A stretch of DNA of 64,000 nucleotides from JAIQFL01 sp035295745. GTDB lineage: Bacteria; Acidobacteriota; Terriglobia; Bryobacterales; Bryobacteraceae. The number at the start of each line of letters is the position of its first letter. The stretch's first letter is position 1. Below are positions 35,437 to 44,235 of this stretch, piece by piece. The position numbers and the translations under genes were made by a program. The notes beneath the pieces are model-generated. The model did no database searches. It was not told the DNA's origin and was given only the letters and a program-made list of their open reading frames with translations. The DNA lies in assembly GCA_035295745.1 (NCBI GenBank), contig DATGIL010000055.1, positions 1-64,000 of the forward strand, written 5' to 3'.

Positions 35437-35976
35437 CTACTGGTTCTTATGCGACAGACGACTGCACGCCGTGTCGGCGCCAGTCGGATCGATGGCTGAG
35501 TTGCCCTCCTGTATGTAGGCGATCTTGCCTTCCTTGTCGACTACGAACGTGGCTCGATTGGCCATACCGAGGTCGGGAATGAGCACGCCGTAGGCAGTGG
35601 CCACCTGCCGCTTCGCGAAATCGCTGAGCAGCGGGAATGTCACGCCATTTTTGGCGGCAAATTCCTTTTGGGAAGGGGTGTTGTCGGTACTGATGCCAAA
35701 AACCTTGGTCTCCGAAGAATCAAATTTGGGCATACCAGCCTGGTATGCTTTGACTTCGGCGGTTCAGCCACCGGTGAAGGCGGCGGGGAAAAAGGCTAGT
35801 ACCACGTTGAACTTACCGCGGAACTCAGAAAGGGTTACTTTACCACCAGTCGTGGCAGTTAAAGTAAAATCTGGGGCCATGTCACCCTCTTTGAGCTGCG
35901 TCTTGGGCGGTTGCATTCCCTGGGCGAACAGGTTTACGCAAACCAGTGCGCCAGCAAGGATATAGGACACTTTCAT
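35437..35976 (-). CDS. Exported peroxiredoxin with in-frame TGA at the peroxidatic position (probable selenoprotein)
   Basis: Reading through one TGA (35764-35766) gives a 179-residue AhpC/TSA-fold protein. It has a signal peptide (KVSYILAGALVCVNLFAQ), then LKEGDMAPDFTLTATTGGKV, VVLAFFPAAFTGG-U71-TAEVKAYQAG, GISTDNTPSQKEFAAKNGV and NRATFVVDKEGKIAYIQEG. U71 sits exactly where peroxiredoxins have the peroxidatic Cys, and C171 near the C-terminus may resolve it. A bacterial-SECIS-like hairpin follows the TGA. GGAGGAG lies 5 nt before the ATG. Homology on both sides of the TGA excludes two separate genes; a plain nonsense mutation is the alternative. Confidence 0.85.
35730..35748 (-). promoter_or_regulatory. 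SECIS-like hairpin for selenocysteine insertion
   Basis: On the minus strand, GCATACC-AGGCT-GGTATGC begins 15 nt after the TGA. It is a perfect stem of 7-8 bp with a 3-5 nt loop and a G among the first two loop bases, about 22 nt from the TGA, matching the published bacterial SECIS constraints as I know them. Confidence 0.7.
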
Positions 35977-35998
35977 GTTCTCCTCCGGAGAGGCGTTG

Positions 35999-36027
35999 AG
36001 TGTAGCATTATCAATGGCGACGTGCAA
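35999..36027 (-). promoter_or_regulatory. Promoter of the selenoperoxiredoxin gene
   Basis: On the minus strand, TTGCAC (36022-36027) and TACACT (35999-36004) are 17 nt apart, and transcription would start near 35992, just before the GGAGGAG ribosome binding site. Sigma-70-like spacing; the -10 is only a fair match. Confidence 0.45.
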
Positions 36028-36117
36028 CGAGCCAAAGGGTCGCGTCTTTACAAAGATTAAAACTATTGCCCTTGGAGACGGCCAGAGGTATTCTAAAGGT
36101 GAAACGTGGATTGATTT

Positions 36118-36226
36118 AGGGCTTTCCGAAGCCCAGTCTAATTGCAACCACGAAAAAAAGTGCTAAAGGCGAGTCGGTCTGTTCGAGAACATTCGACCCT
36201 GGCGCCTTGCGGCTCCAGGGTTTTTT
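36118..36226 (+). terminator. Rho-independent terminator with preceding hairpin (possible leader or small RNA)
   Basis: ACCCTGG-C-GCC-TTGC-GGC-T-CCAGGGT (36196-36221) followed by TTTTTT is a strong intrinsic terminator on the plus strand. A second hairpin, GGGCTT-TCCG-AAGCCC, lies at 36118-36133. No plus-strand gene ends just upstream, so the terminator may close a small RNA or act as an attenuator for the gene at 36268. Confidence 0.65.
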
Positions 36227-36267
36227 GTTGTAGACGGGCCCCCTTTGCCGGATGCTGGAGGGATTAG

Positions 36268-36723
36268 ATGAGCGTCTGGCCCCAAAAAACGGCCGCATCG
36301 TTGCTCTCAGGCAGCAACGGAGTTTTGGTTTCGGTGTCGATCCATGTGGATCCCCGCCACTTGGAGTCCTTGTTGGAAGCTCTGGCACAGGTGAGCTTTC
36401 CCATCAACCCGCAGATCTATCACGATGCCTCGATGGTGTATCGCTACGCCGACGGGCGCGAGGTGACGGAAGCGACTACGCTGGTGGAGTTCCCAGCCTA
36501 TGCCGGCCAGATGGACGAGGCGGAACGTGCACTCGCGGCGTACGGATTCGATCCAGCGGCCATGCATGTCACGGACATGCTGGAGGAGATACACGCGGCT
36601 CGAGCGGCGGAGTCAGAGCCGGAGCCGGCTCCGAAAGGCGCGGCGTACGTCACACGCCGTCGCGTGAAGTATGCATCGGGAGCGCTATTGTGCGCCTCGG
36701 GCCCTAGTCAATCGAGGCGTTGA
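36268..36723 (+). CDS. Hypothetical protein (151 aa)
   Basis: The ATG has GGAGGG 5 nt upstream, so translation is well supported. Residues 20-100 look like a compact alpha/beta domain (VLVSVSIHVDPRHLESLLEA, VYRYADGREVTEATTLVEFP, EAERALAAYGFDPAAMHVTD); the C-terminus is basic (TRRRVKYASG). No family recognised, no signal peptide. It follows a strong terminator in its leader region. Confidence 0.65.
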   Translation: MSVWPQKTAASLLSGSNGVLVSVSIHVDPRHLESLLEALAQVSFPINPQIYHDASMVYRYADGREVTEATTLVEFPAYAGQMDEAERALAAYGFDPAAMHVTDMLEEIHAARAAESEPEPAPKGAAYVTRRRVKYASGALLCASGPSQSRR

Positions 36724-37016
36724 ACTCCGTCAGCTCGCACAAGACTTTGGTTTGAACGGGTCCCGTTTTCCCGCACTGCTCCCGCGGCCTGTTCTTTGGG
36801 TAAAGGACGGGATCTGCCTGGTCCTGTCGGACATCATTGTGCCCGTTTTGAACGGAATCGAGATGGCAGACCGGATTCCGAAAAGTCGCGCAACCCGCGA
36901 AGATCCGATCCCACTCTTGGAACATCAGAAGCGGGCATCCGCATGCCGGTGCACCTGCGCCTGAGTCCTGCTCGCTGACGAGGTACTTGGTTCGCTCGGT
37001 GGCTCCCCTGCCCCCC
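36724..37016. other. 293-nt region holding a receiver-domain remnant
   Basis: Between the hypothetical gene and the broken anchor-domain gene there is no intact frame. The only recognisable content is the response-regulator fragment at 36795-36964. Confidence 0.6.
36795..36964 (+). pseudogene. Response-regulator receiver-domain remnant
   Basis: The plus strand reads DGICLVLSDIIVPVLNGIEM followed by ADRI, which matches the phosphoacceptor region of REC domains (LVLSDIxMPxxNGIEMAxxIR). Beyond that point the frame is lost, and flanking REC strands are absent. Confidence 0.5.
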
Positions 37017-37852
37017 TCACTGCGGCCCGATCGTTCCGCCGCAGGGATTATTCACATTCGTGGCGGACATCAACACGATTGTTTTCGCAAAGCCACCGAT
37101 CATCTCTCCTGTGAAAGTTGAGCTGTCCATGGTGTTGATATTGTTGTTCGGTGCCAGCAGGATTCCAACCGCAGTGGTCGGCACCATCGTTGTTACAGTC
37201 GAATCGGGGTTTGTGATGTTGTAAACGACATCTAATGGCCCGAGGCCGCCGCTAACCTGTATGTTCCCAGTGTGGAGGTTGAAGTCCCCCGAATCGTTTA
37301 TCACAAATGCCGTGCCCGCAGGCCCGGTCAGCGTTAGAGTCGTGCCATTGGTCAACTGAAAATTCGGGAGATCCACGACATTCAGACCTGGGACACCGGT
37401 GACGATCAGGCTCTTAGTGATCTGACCATTGACCGGAAACTGAACTGTACGGACAGGGTAGAGGGACGCCCTGCGAAAAACTCGGCGGCGCTCTTTGCGT
37501 CTTCCACCGCTTGGGAGAGCAAGCTGTCATTGACACTGATGAGGCCGTGAGACCCGACCACGCCCTTCGTGTTCACGCTCGATCCCACGATCAGGTCGCC
37601 CGTGACCGAAGAAGGTGCTGATTCCTTCAGCGTTCCGAAATTAGGCACGCCAACATTGCCGACTACCGTAGCAAGATTGATGTTGACGAGAGCGCCCTGT
37701 CCTCCCAGACTGAGGACCGTGAAGTTGTTCGGACCCGCCGAACCGAGGTTGCCAATCAAGCTGCTGTTTGCCCCACTGCACTGTGCGGTTGCGGACTGCA
37801 CGCACATCCCGACTGCTATCGCCAAAACTGCCAGGTATTTCCGGCGCATCAT
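37017..37852 (-). pseudogene. Secreted choice-of-anchor-A-like protein, split by a frameshift
   Basis: Two adjacent minus-strand frames (37406-37852 and 37017-37376) form one protein if a single base is corrected near 37443, giving VQFPVNGQ...LIVTGVPGLN...VVDLPNFQLTNGTT. The N-terminus has a signal peptide (LAVLAIAVGMCVQSATA). The body, with DSGDFNLHTGNIQVSG, VVYNITNPDST, AVGILLAPNNNIN and FTGEMIGGFAKTI, resembles the choice-of-anchor A domain of exported adhesin-like proteins. No PEP-CTERM or other sorting tail follows. Natural mutation or sequencing error cannot be told apart. Confidence 0.6.
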
Positions 37853-38222
37853 CTTGTCTCCTCGGTTTTCTAAATCGCCAGGATGGTAGCCTCTACTGGT
37901 ACGGCTGACTGGGAGTGTACATTCAACCGGGCGGTTAGACCAGCTTGACCAAAGTTATCGGGCGGCACGGTCTTTCGCCAGCTACCCATTGGAAGTCGGG
38001 GTGGCGGCACCTGCGTACGGAATGCGGGAGTTCTGGCCACCTCCAGCAAAACGAGGCGGTGTCGATTTACAGAACCTTTACACCATCTTCACTCCAGAAT
38101 CTGTTCCGCTCTTCTCTCGCGGCGGTCTGATTTCTCCAAAGAGCAGTGATTGCGTGCCTCGGTTCGAGACGCGGCGCGACTCTGCCTGATCACTCAATCA
38201 ATGAAATGGAGAAATGCACTCA
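37853..38222. other. 370-nt region without an identified gene
   Basis: Divergent spacer between the broken anchor-domain gene and the secreted repeat protein. Short open frames exist (one of 66 codons ending at 38189) but have no ribosome binding site and no recognisable motif. GGAG at 38206-38209 probably serves the gene starting at 38223. Confidence 0.5.
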
Positions 38223-39746
38223 ATGAAACCGTACCTTAGATCTCTGAAGAGCGCTGCGTTGCTGCTGGCTCTATTGGCCGCGCCGATTGCGGCAGTGGCG
38301 CAAACGCCCGTCATTGTCGGATATCCGGCGAACTTCGATGCAGTCAACAACACCGGGGAGACCGTCAACGGATTCGAAATGGAAGCCGACGGCATCAGCA
38401 GCTCCGACATCACACGCATCTTCGGTGGCGTGTGGACACCGGGACAGCCTTGTGTGATTCGTTATTGCCAGGGGGTGGCCATCGATTTCCCTGGTGGCGT
38501 GAAGATTCGCTGGACCAGTCCCTGGGATCCGGCCACTCAGACCTTCACTCTGGGCACACCTGCCCCGAGTGGGGTTCCGATCAACGGCGAAAGCTGCTGG
38601 ACCCTGGGGCTGGGAGCGAATTACCCCGCTGCCGGCTGCGAGCATTTTGGCATCAGCACTTCGTTCCGCCAGCCGACCAATATCGTGTACCGCTGGCTGG
38701 TTCCCGACCCTGCGAATCCCGGACAACTCACCTACTACACCGGCAACACATTGCCGGTGCCGGGGACACCGCCTCCGCCGCCGGTTCCCATTCCATTGCC
38801 GCAACCTATCGTCGTGGTGAATCCTCCGGCGCAGCCCGGCGGTGCGCCGATAGTGGACTTTCGTGTTCCCGCACCCGCACCCAAGGCCCAACTGCAATTC
38901 GGCGACGCCCAGTGGGTGCGAGTCTTCAAAACCGAATTGAACCGCCAGGTGGACCTGAACGAACTGATGGGCGGCAATCCGGTGGTTCCGGAAGATCCGG
39001 CGCAACTCGAGAATGACTGGAAGTTGATCCAGGTGAACCCGCACAGCGCCAACAGCGGCGTACTGCACAACCAGGGGCAGTTGGGGAATGGGTCGCACGC
39101 GGTGATCCGCCGCTATGAGTTCCACACCTACACGGGCGCGTACGACCCACTGACCCACGAGGCGCTGTGCCTGGTGGCGCTTTGCGCATCCCCCGGCAAC
39201 GGCGAATTGGGCGATCTGATCGGAGCCCAGAACGCGGCCGTCAACGTGGAGACGCCCTCGATCACGGTGGTCAAAGTCGGAAGCGGCAACGTTAACGGTT
39301 CGGGCACCAACGTCAAGATCAGTTGCGGCAATGTCTGCACAGCTCCCGCGACTGCGGGCACGGTGGTCAGCCTGACAGCCTCGGCGCCAAGCAACGGGGT
39401 ATTCTCCGGGTGGAGCGGCGCCTGCACGGGAAGCAATCCGAACTGCAGCGTCACGGTGAATGACTCCCTCACAGCGACGGCTACCTTTACCACGGTCTAC
39501 ACGCTGTCCATCGGACGCGGTGGAAGCGGCACCGTGAGCGGGACGCCCAATGGCGAATTCGGCACCTTCATCAACTGCGGCAGCAGTTGTTCGGCCAAGT
39601 TCGACCAGGGCACCACGGTGTCGCTGACGGCCACGCCTCTGGCGGGGCATGTGTTCGTCAATTGGACGGGCGCCTGTTCCGGAACGGTTCCCACTTGCGA
39701 TGTCACCGTCTCCAAGGACACGCAGGTGCAGGCCAACTTCAAGTAG
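38223..39746 (+). CDS. Secreted protein with two C-terminal InlB-B/bacterial-repeat domains
   Basis: 507 residues from the ATG at 38223; an ATG 9 nt earlier is also possible. Signal peptide KSAALLLALLAAPIAAVAQ. The N-terminal half (about 25-340) is unrecognised and has a Pro-rich spacer (PGTPPPPPVPIPLPQPIVVV). The last 150 residues hold two copies of a repeat of about 75 residues (VSLTASAPSNGVFSGWSGAC / VSLTATPLAGHVFVNWTGAC, each with Cys pairs), as in divergent InlB B-repeat surface proteins. It precedes the TPR-CHAT gene by 74 nt on the same strand and could be co-expressed with it. Confidence 0.7.
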   Translation: MKPYLRSLKSAALLLALLAAPIAAVAQTPVIVGYPANFDAVNNTGETVNGFEMEADGISSSDITRIFGGVWTPGQPCVIRYCQGVAIDFPGGVKIRWTSPWDPATQTFTLGTPAPSGVPINGESCWTLGLGANYPAAGCEHFGISTSFRQPTNIVYRWLVPDPANPGQLTYYTGNTLPVPGTPPPPPVPIPLPQPIVVVNPPAQPGGAPIVDFRVPAPAPKAQLQFGDAQWVRVFKTELNRQVDLNELMGGNPVVPEDPAQLENDWKLIQVNPHSANSGVLHNQGQLGNGSHAVIRRYEFHTYTGAYDPLTHEALCLVALCASPGNGELGDLIGAQNAAVNVETPSITVVKVGSGNVNGSGTNVKISCGNVCTAPATAGTVVSLTASAPSNGVFSGWSGACTGSNPNCSVTVNDSLTATATFTTVYTLSIGRGGSGTVSGTPNGEFGTFINCGSSCSAKFDQGTTVSLTATPLAGHVFVNWTGACSGTVPTCDVTVSKDTQVQANFK

Positions 39747-39820
39747 CCGGTCCTCCTGGGCGAAACCCGCCAGGCGCTCTGCTGCGTGCCGGCGGGTTTC
39801 GCGCATGTGAAGATGGATTC

Positions 39821-42295
39821 ATGCGATGGGCCGCGCTGTTCATCATGGCGTTGCAACTGGGCGCGCAAAGTGAGCAGCTCGAACCTAAAGTGGAAGCGGC
39901 ACGTGCGTCTGGAGACCGCCGGCGTTTGGCTCAAGTGTTATTGGAGACGGGCCAGGCATCGCTGGCAACCGGAGATTACCCGCGCGCGGTAGCTCGCGGC
40001 GAAGAAGCCGGCGCCTTATTTGCGGAGTTGCGGGACCCGGCCAACGAAGCGCTGGCGTTGAATACCGCAGGCTCAGGCGAGGTCTACCGCGGCAACTACC
40101 CCGCTGCCATTGCGCATTATCAACAGGCGCTGACCCTCGACCGGTCGCAGCACGATGCCAAAGGCGAAATCAATCGCCTCAACAATATCGCGGGCGCGTA
40201 TTTTTTCCAGGGCAAGTATCTGGATGCGCTGCAAGACTATCAGACAGTTCTTCGCCGCGCGGAGGAGAACGTGCACGAGCCCTGGGGAGCGAATCGCCGC
40301 GAGATGGCGCTCACCAATCTGGCAGTTCTGTACGAGCAGTTGGGGCAGAACCAGAAGGCGCTGGAATATTACCGTGAGGCATTGGCTGGCCAGGACATGC
40401 TGGAGCCGGCCGAACGGGGCCAACTCCTTTCGAATGCAGGTACGTTGTACCGGCGGCTGGGCGACGCGGTCAAGGCGCTCGAAACTTACCGGCGCGCACA
40501 GGAATTCTTCGCACGCGAACATCTCTCGGACTCCGAGATCCATGTGCTGCAGAATATCGGCATCGCGCTCGCATTGGACATGCAAGATCCCCGCGCGGCT
40601 GGCGAGGCGTTCGCGGCGGCGCTGGTGAAAGCGAAGGCCACGGAGAACCAGCGCGAGATTGTGCTGGCGCACCTGTTTCGGGGAGAGTCGGCGTTCCGCA
40701 TGAAGAATTGGCAGTCTGCCAAGGAGGATTTCACGGCCGCTCTGGAAGGCGCACGCGCCATCGGAGCGATGGAAGAACAGTGGACCGCACTCTACGGTAT
40801 CGCGCGCATTCAGCGGCAAGCCGGCCAGAGCAGCGAGGCGTTAACCACCCTACGGGAGACCATCGGCGTGATTGAAGCCGTGCGCTCCGGTCTGGGTGCT
40901 TCAGCTCTGAAGGCCGAATATCTCGGCAACAAGCGAGACGTATACGACTCCGCGATTAGTCTCCGATTGGAACAGGGCGCGTCTGCCGATGACGCGCTGT
41001 TCCACCTCTTTGAGCAAGCGCGGTCGCGCAATCTGCAGGATGTGTTCAACGGCGGCGCTCCGGCGTCACTGCAGTCCGTGCAAGCTCGCCTCGGAGATGC
41101 GCTGCTGATCGAGTATTGGGCCGGCGATGGGAAATTGGCTTCGTTCTGGGTCACTAAGGACGGGTGCGGGCTGACCTCGTCGCCGTGGAGCACAGAGAAC
41201 GATGCCGCGATTGAGTCGCTGGTGTCCGCCATTCGCGGCGGGGCGAAAGACTGGGAAGAGGCGATGCGCCGCGTGAGCGCCCCTCTGTTGGGCCGGATCC
41301 CGGAATTATCGAAGGCCCACAAGCTGGTGATTGTGCCGGACGGCGCGCTTTCTCAGGTGCCCTTCGAAGTGCTCGCGCCTGTGCCCAACGGACCGTCGCT
41401 GGTGGAGACGGCCGCGGTGAGTTATCTTCCTTCGGCCGCTCTATTATTGCGAGAGGAACGGCGGATAACGCTGCTGCCGCCGTGGCGCCGGCAGTGGGTG
41501 GGCTTCGGCGATCCGATATTAGATCCGCGGAGTGGTCTTCCCGGCGATGAACAGTGGCAGCACCTGCCGGAGTCGGCGCGCGAGTTGCGCGGAATCGCAG
41601 ACGCCTTGCCCGGCCGTACGGTGATTTATGCAGGCACTGCCGATCAGAAGCGCTATCTCTTCGCGGGCACCGCAGCCGGCGCGCGAATTCTGCATTTCGC
41701 GACGCACGCAGTAGCCGATTCCGCCGACCCCAACCGTTCGCGAATCCTCTTCACGCCTGAGCCAGGCAACCAGGGATCGGAGTATCTTTTTCGTCCCGAA
41801 GTGCAGGCACTCGCTCTACCGAGTCTCGATTTGGTGACCTTGTCGGCTTGCGACACGGAAACAGGGAAACTGGTGAAAGGCGAAGGCGTGCAGAACTTCA
41901 GCCGGGCTTTTCTCGCCGCCGGAGCGCGGTCGACCGTGACCACCCTTTGGCGCGTGGAGGATCGCGCCACCGCCGATTTCATGCAGATCTTCTACCAGCA
42001 TCTGGCCGGCGGCGAAACCAAATCGGAAGCGCTGCGGGAAGCCAAGCTCAGTTTCCTGAATGAGGGCGGTCCGCACGCGCACCCGCGCTTTTGGGCTGCA
42101 TTCGTTTTGAGCGGCGATGGCCAGAGCCCTATCCAGCCGGTGTTTCGATGGAGCTGGGTGGGAGCCGTGGTGCTGGCGGTTGCCGCGCAGTTTATGGTTT
42201 TCCGCTTCCGTTCCCACCACCTCCTCCGCCAGTTCCGCCGCCGCTTCCACCGCCAGTCCCTCCGCCACCCCCACTCCCACCTCCAGAAGGAGTAG
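39821..42295 (+). CDS. Exported TPR-CHAT protein (caspase-like protease domain) with C-terminal membrane anchor
   Basis: 824 residues from the ATG at 39821, which yields a signal peptide (RWAALFIMALQLGAQ). About 25-370 are tetratricopeptide repeats (EALALNTAGSGEVYRGNYPA, NNIAGAYFFQGKYLDALQDY, TNLAVLYEQLGQNQKALEYY). The C-terminal CHAT domain has the dyad H629 in ILHFATHAVAD and C677 in LVTLSACDTETG, plus VPDGALSQVPFEVL. A helix at about 782-799 (WVGAVVLAVAAQFMVF) is followed by a very basic tail, so the protease domain should face outward. The last 104 nt overlap the convergent gene. Confidence 0.85.
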   Translation: MRWAALFIMALQLGAQSEQLEPKVEAARASGDRRRLAQVLLETGQASLATGDYPRAVARGEEAGALFAELRDPANEALALNTAGSGEVYRGNYPAAIAHYQQALTLDRSQHDAKGEINRLNNIAGAYFFQGKYLDALQDYQTVLRRAEENVHEPWGANRREMALTNLAVLYEQLGQNQKALEYYREALAGQDMLEPAERGQLLSNAGTLYRRLGDAVKALETYRRAQEFFAREHLSDSEIHVLQNIGIALALDMQDPRAAGEAFAAALVKAKATENQREIVLAHLFRGESAFRMKNWQSAKEDFTAALEGARAIGAMEEQWTALYGIARIQRQAGQSSEALTTLRETIGVIEAVRSGLGASALKAEYLGNKRDVYDSAISLRLEQGASADDALFHLFEQARSRNLQDVFNGGAPASLQSVQARLGDALLIEYWAGDGKLASFWVTKDGCGLTSSPWSTENDAAIESLVSAIRGGAKDWEEAMRRVSAPLLGRIPELSKAHKLVIVPDGALSQVPFEVLAPVPNGPSLVETAAVSYLPSAALLLREERRITLLPPWRRQWVGFGDPILDPRSGLPGDEQWQHLPESARELRGIADALPGRTVIYAGTADQKRYLFAGTAAGARILHFATHAVADSADPNRSRILFTPEPGNQGSEYLFRPEVQALALPSLDLVTLSACDTETGKLVKGEGVQNFSRAFLAAGARSTVTTLWRVEDRATADFMQIFYQHLAGGETKSEALREAKLSFLNEGGPHAHPRFWAAFVLSGDGQSPIQPVFRWSWVGAVVLAVAAQFMVFRFRSHHLLRQFRRRFHRQSLRHPHSHLQKE

Positions 42296-43433
42296 TCGGA
42301 GCAGGTGTAGGCGCCGGGGGACCGGCCAGGATGGTCGGCGCCACAGGCTGCACGGTCTGGGCCGACTGGCTGCCCAGCAGACCCACGATTTGCACCGGCT
42401 GTGACGAGAGCACATGGAGGTACGCCGCGGTGGGCAGCACGAATCCGAACAGTTCCGAGGCCTCACGCGAGAATCGTGAGCCCTGCGGGATGGTCAGCGA
42501 GTAGCTTCCGAGCAACGCTCCGGAACCGGAGCGCGCTTCGATCAGCACAGACGCCGTGCCAGGGGATGGATTCTGCACCGCAATTCCGGTGACAAAGTTC
42601 GAATTGACCAAAGGAGAGATGGTGGAATGCAAGACCGCCTCCGTGGCGGTGAGAATCGAAAAGATCGGCACGGTCTGCGCGAGGAGCGGCTGCTTGCTGA
42701 CCCCCATCGGCACGCCGCGCATGTACGAGTAGTAGCTGTCGCTGGAGTTGTCCGGGTTGAGCGCCTGGATCAGTGCGCCATCCAACTGGCCCGCCTCCCT
42801 GAGGGTGACCACGAACTGCGTGGGACTGACGTATTGAATGGAGGACGCGTTCACGCCGCGCACCGAGATCTTGGTCTTCGGGCTGAAACCAACGCCGTAG
42901 ATATTAAATGTGCCGCCCCCGGGAATCATGCCGCCGCCAGGCACTACGTTGGTGATGGAGACGCTGCCGCCCACCCCGACGCTGCCCGGCACCAGGCTTA
43001 CGGGTACGTTCCCCACCAGATCTTGCCAAAACGAAGCTGCGGGATCGAGCGCGATCAGGGCCCTCTGCCCGGGGACGGCGAACGCGGAGATGGAGGCCGC
43101 AACGGTCAAGATGGGATAGTCGGTACCCGACCCGAAGGTGCCGTGTGGGGAGAAGAATTGTGCGTTGACGCGGCCGTTCTTCACGACGGCAGCACCCACT
43201 ACATCGCCCGTAGCGCTGAACATTTCAATGCCGTCGATGGAATCGATGAAGCCGCTCGAGAAGTCGGCGGACATCAGCCCCGTGATGATCGGTTTGGGCG
43301 AAGTGAGCGACACCTTGATTTGAGCCATGCCACCCGGAGGAGCGATTTCGTTCGAAACCCGAATTTCGCTGGGAGCGACTTGCGCGGCCAGCGGCATGCA
43401 GGTCAAGCAACAAAGCAGAATGGGTTTAACCAT
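42192..43433 (-). CDS. Secreted IPT-like protein with Gly-rich tail
   Basis: 413 residues. Signal peptide KPILLCCLTCMPLAAQ. The first domain (IAPPGGMAQIKVSLTSPKPI) resembles a cohesin-like beta-sandwich. An IPT/TIG-like domain follows near 165-240 (GGGTFNIYGVGFSPKTKISV), then another beta domain (GIAVQNPSPGTASVLIEARS). It ends in a Pro/Thr linker and a Gly-rich tail. It is third in a minus-strand unit behind an ECF sigma factor and its anti-sigma. Its 3' end overlaps the CHAT gene antisense by 104 nt. Function unknown. Confidence 0.7.
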   Translation of the reverse strand: MVKPILLCCLTCMPLAAQVAPSEIRVSNEIAPPGGMAQIKVSLTSPKPIITGLMSADFSSGFIDSIDGIEMFSATGDVVGAAVVKNGRVNAQFFSPHGTFGSGTDYPILTVAASISAFAVPGQRALIALDPAASFWQDLVGNVPVSLVPGSVGVGGSVSITNVVPGGGMIPGGGTFNIYGVGFSPKTKISVRGVNASSIQYVSPTQFVVTLREAGQLDGALIQALNPDNSSDSYYSYMRGVPMGVSKQPLLAQTVPIFSILTATEAVLHSTISPLVNSNFVTGIAVQNPSPGTASVLIEARSGSGALLGSYSLTIPQGSRFSREASELFGFVLPTAAYLHVLSSQPVQIVGLLGSQSAQTVQPVAPTILAGPPAPTPAPTTPSGGGSGGGGGTGGGSGGGTGGGGGGNGSGKP

Positions 43434-43488
43434 AGGTTTCGTTTCGGTTCCTTTTCTGTGGGGTCCTTTTCAGAATGCTGCGCGCTTG

Positions 43489-44220
43489 TTAACGCGGGGT
43501 CGCCAAGATGTGAAAGGTCTGTAAATTGGTAGTCGAGATGGTATGGCCGGCGTTATCGCGCGCCGCGACGTCCCACTGAAACGCACGGCCCGCAATTAAT
43601 TGCGCGGCCATCGCGATGGGGATTTCGACACTCGCGGACGCAGAGTCCACAGACCAGACTTCGGTTCCGTCCACTTCGAGCAATCGCACGTGATAGGACG
43701 CGGCGCCGGGCACGTTTTCCCAATGGAATTGCGAAGGTGCCGTGGTGAGATCGCCGGCCGGCGCCAAGGCGGCAAAGCGGCCCGATCTAAACACTACCGG
43801 TTGGTCCGTCGTGGGATGCTGCCCAACAGAACTAAGCCGCAGAGAAACGCCCACTGCGACCAGCAAGGCGAGGACGACTCCGGCAAGTGCGAACCCGGTC
43901 CGTCCGGCGGGAAACGGGAGCCAGCCAAACCACTCACGAATGCGCTCGCCTGCAGTCTTCGGACGAGCCGCGGTCACGGGAGCGCGGCGCGCCAGTTCCG
44001 CTTCGATCCAGGCCATGTCCGCCGATTCGGCGGGCTGTGGTTCAGCCGATTCGAACCGCGCGAGCATCTCCACTTCGGCGCGGCAATGCAGGCATTTCGC
44101 CAGGTGCTGCTTGACCTTCTCACTGGCATCGGGAGACGCCAACTCGTCGAAAGGTGGGCATTCGGCGGTGGGACCGAGCGCGGCGCGGAGCAACTGCCGT
44201 TCGCGATCGCGCTCAGACAT
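43489..44220 (-). CDS. Transmembrane anti-sigma factor (zinc-finger type)
   Basis: 243 residues. The cytoplasmic N-terminus carries a ZAS-like site, C21 with H39-xxx-C43-xx-C46 in KQHLAKCLHCRAEV. A single membrane helix lies at about 108-127 (FALAGVVLALLVAVGVSL). The outer part has a fibronectin-III-like fold signature (FHWENVPGAASYHVRLLEVD...FQWDVAARD). It starts 15 nt after the sigma-factor stop, so it should sequester that sigma factor and release it on an envelope signal. Confidence 0.85.
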   Translation of the reverse strand: MSERDRERQLLRAALGPTAECPPFDELASPDASEKVKQHLAKCLHCRAEVEMLARFESAEPQPAESADMAWIEAELARRAPVTAARPKTAGERIREWFGWLPFPAGRTGFALAGVVLALLVAVGVSLRLSSVGQHPTTDQPVVFRSGRFAALAPAGDLTTAPSQFHWENVPGAASYHVRLLEVDGTEVWSVDSASASVEIPIAMAAQLIAGRAFQWDVAARDNAGHTISTTNLQTFHILATPR

Positions 44221-44235
44221 GGCGAACTTCTCCCA

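Noticed and set aside
35764..36147. Separate 127-aa protein ending at the TGA, and a separate 98-aa protein from 35733
   Set aside because: Peroxiredoxin homology runs continuously through the TGA, and the internal ATG at 35733 falls after the active site; one Sec-containing protein explains both.
35977..36267. tRNA-Sec (selC) near the selenoprotein
   Set aside because: No cloverleaf with TCA anticodon or long extra arm could be drawn in this stretch.
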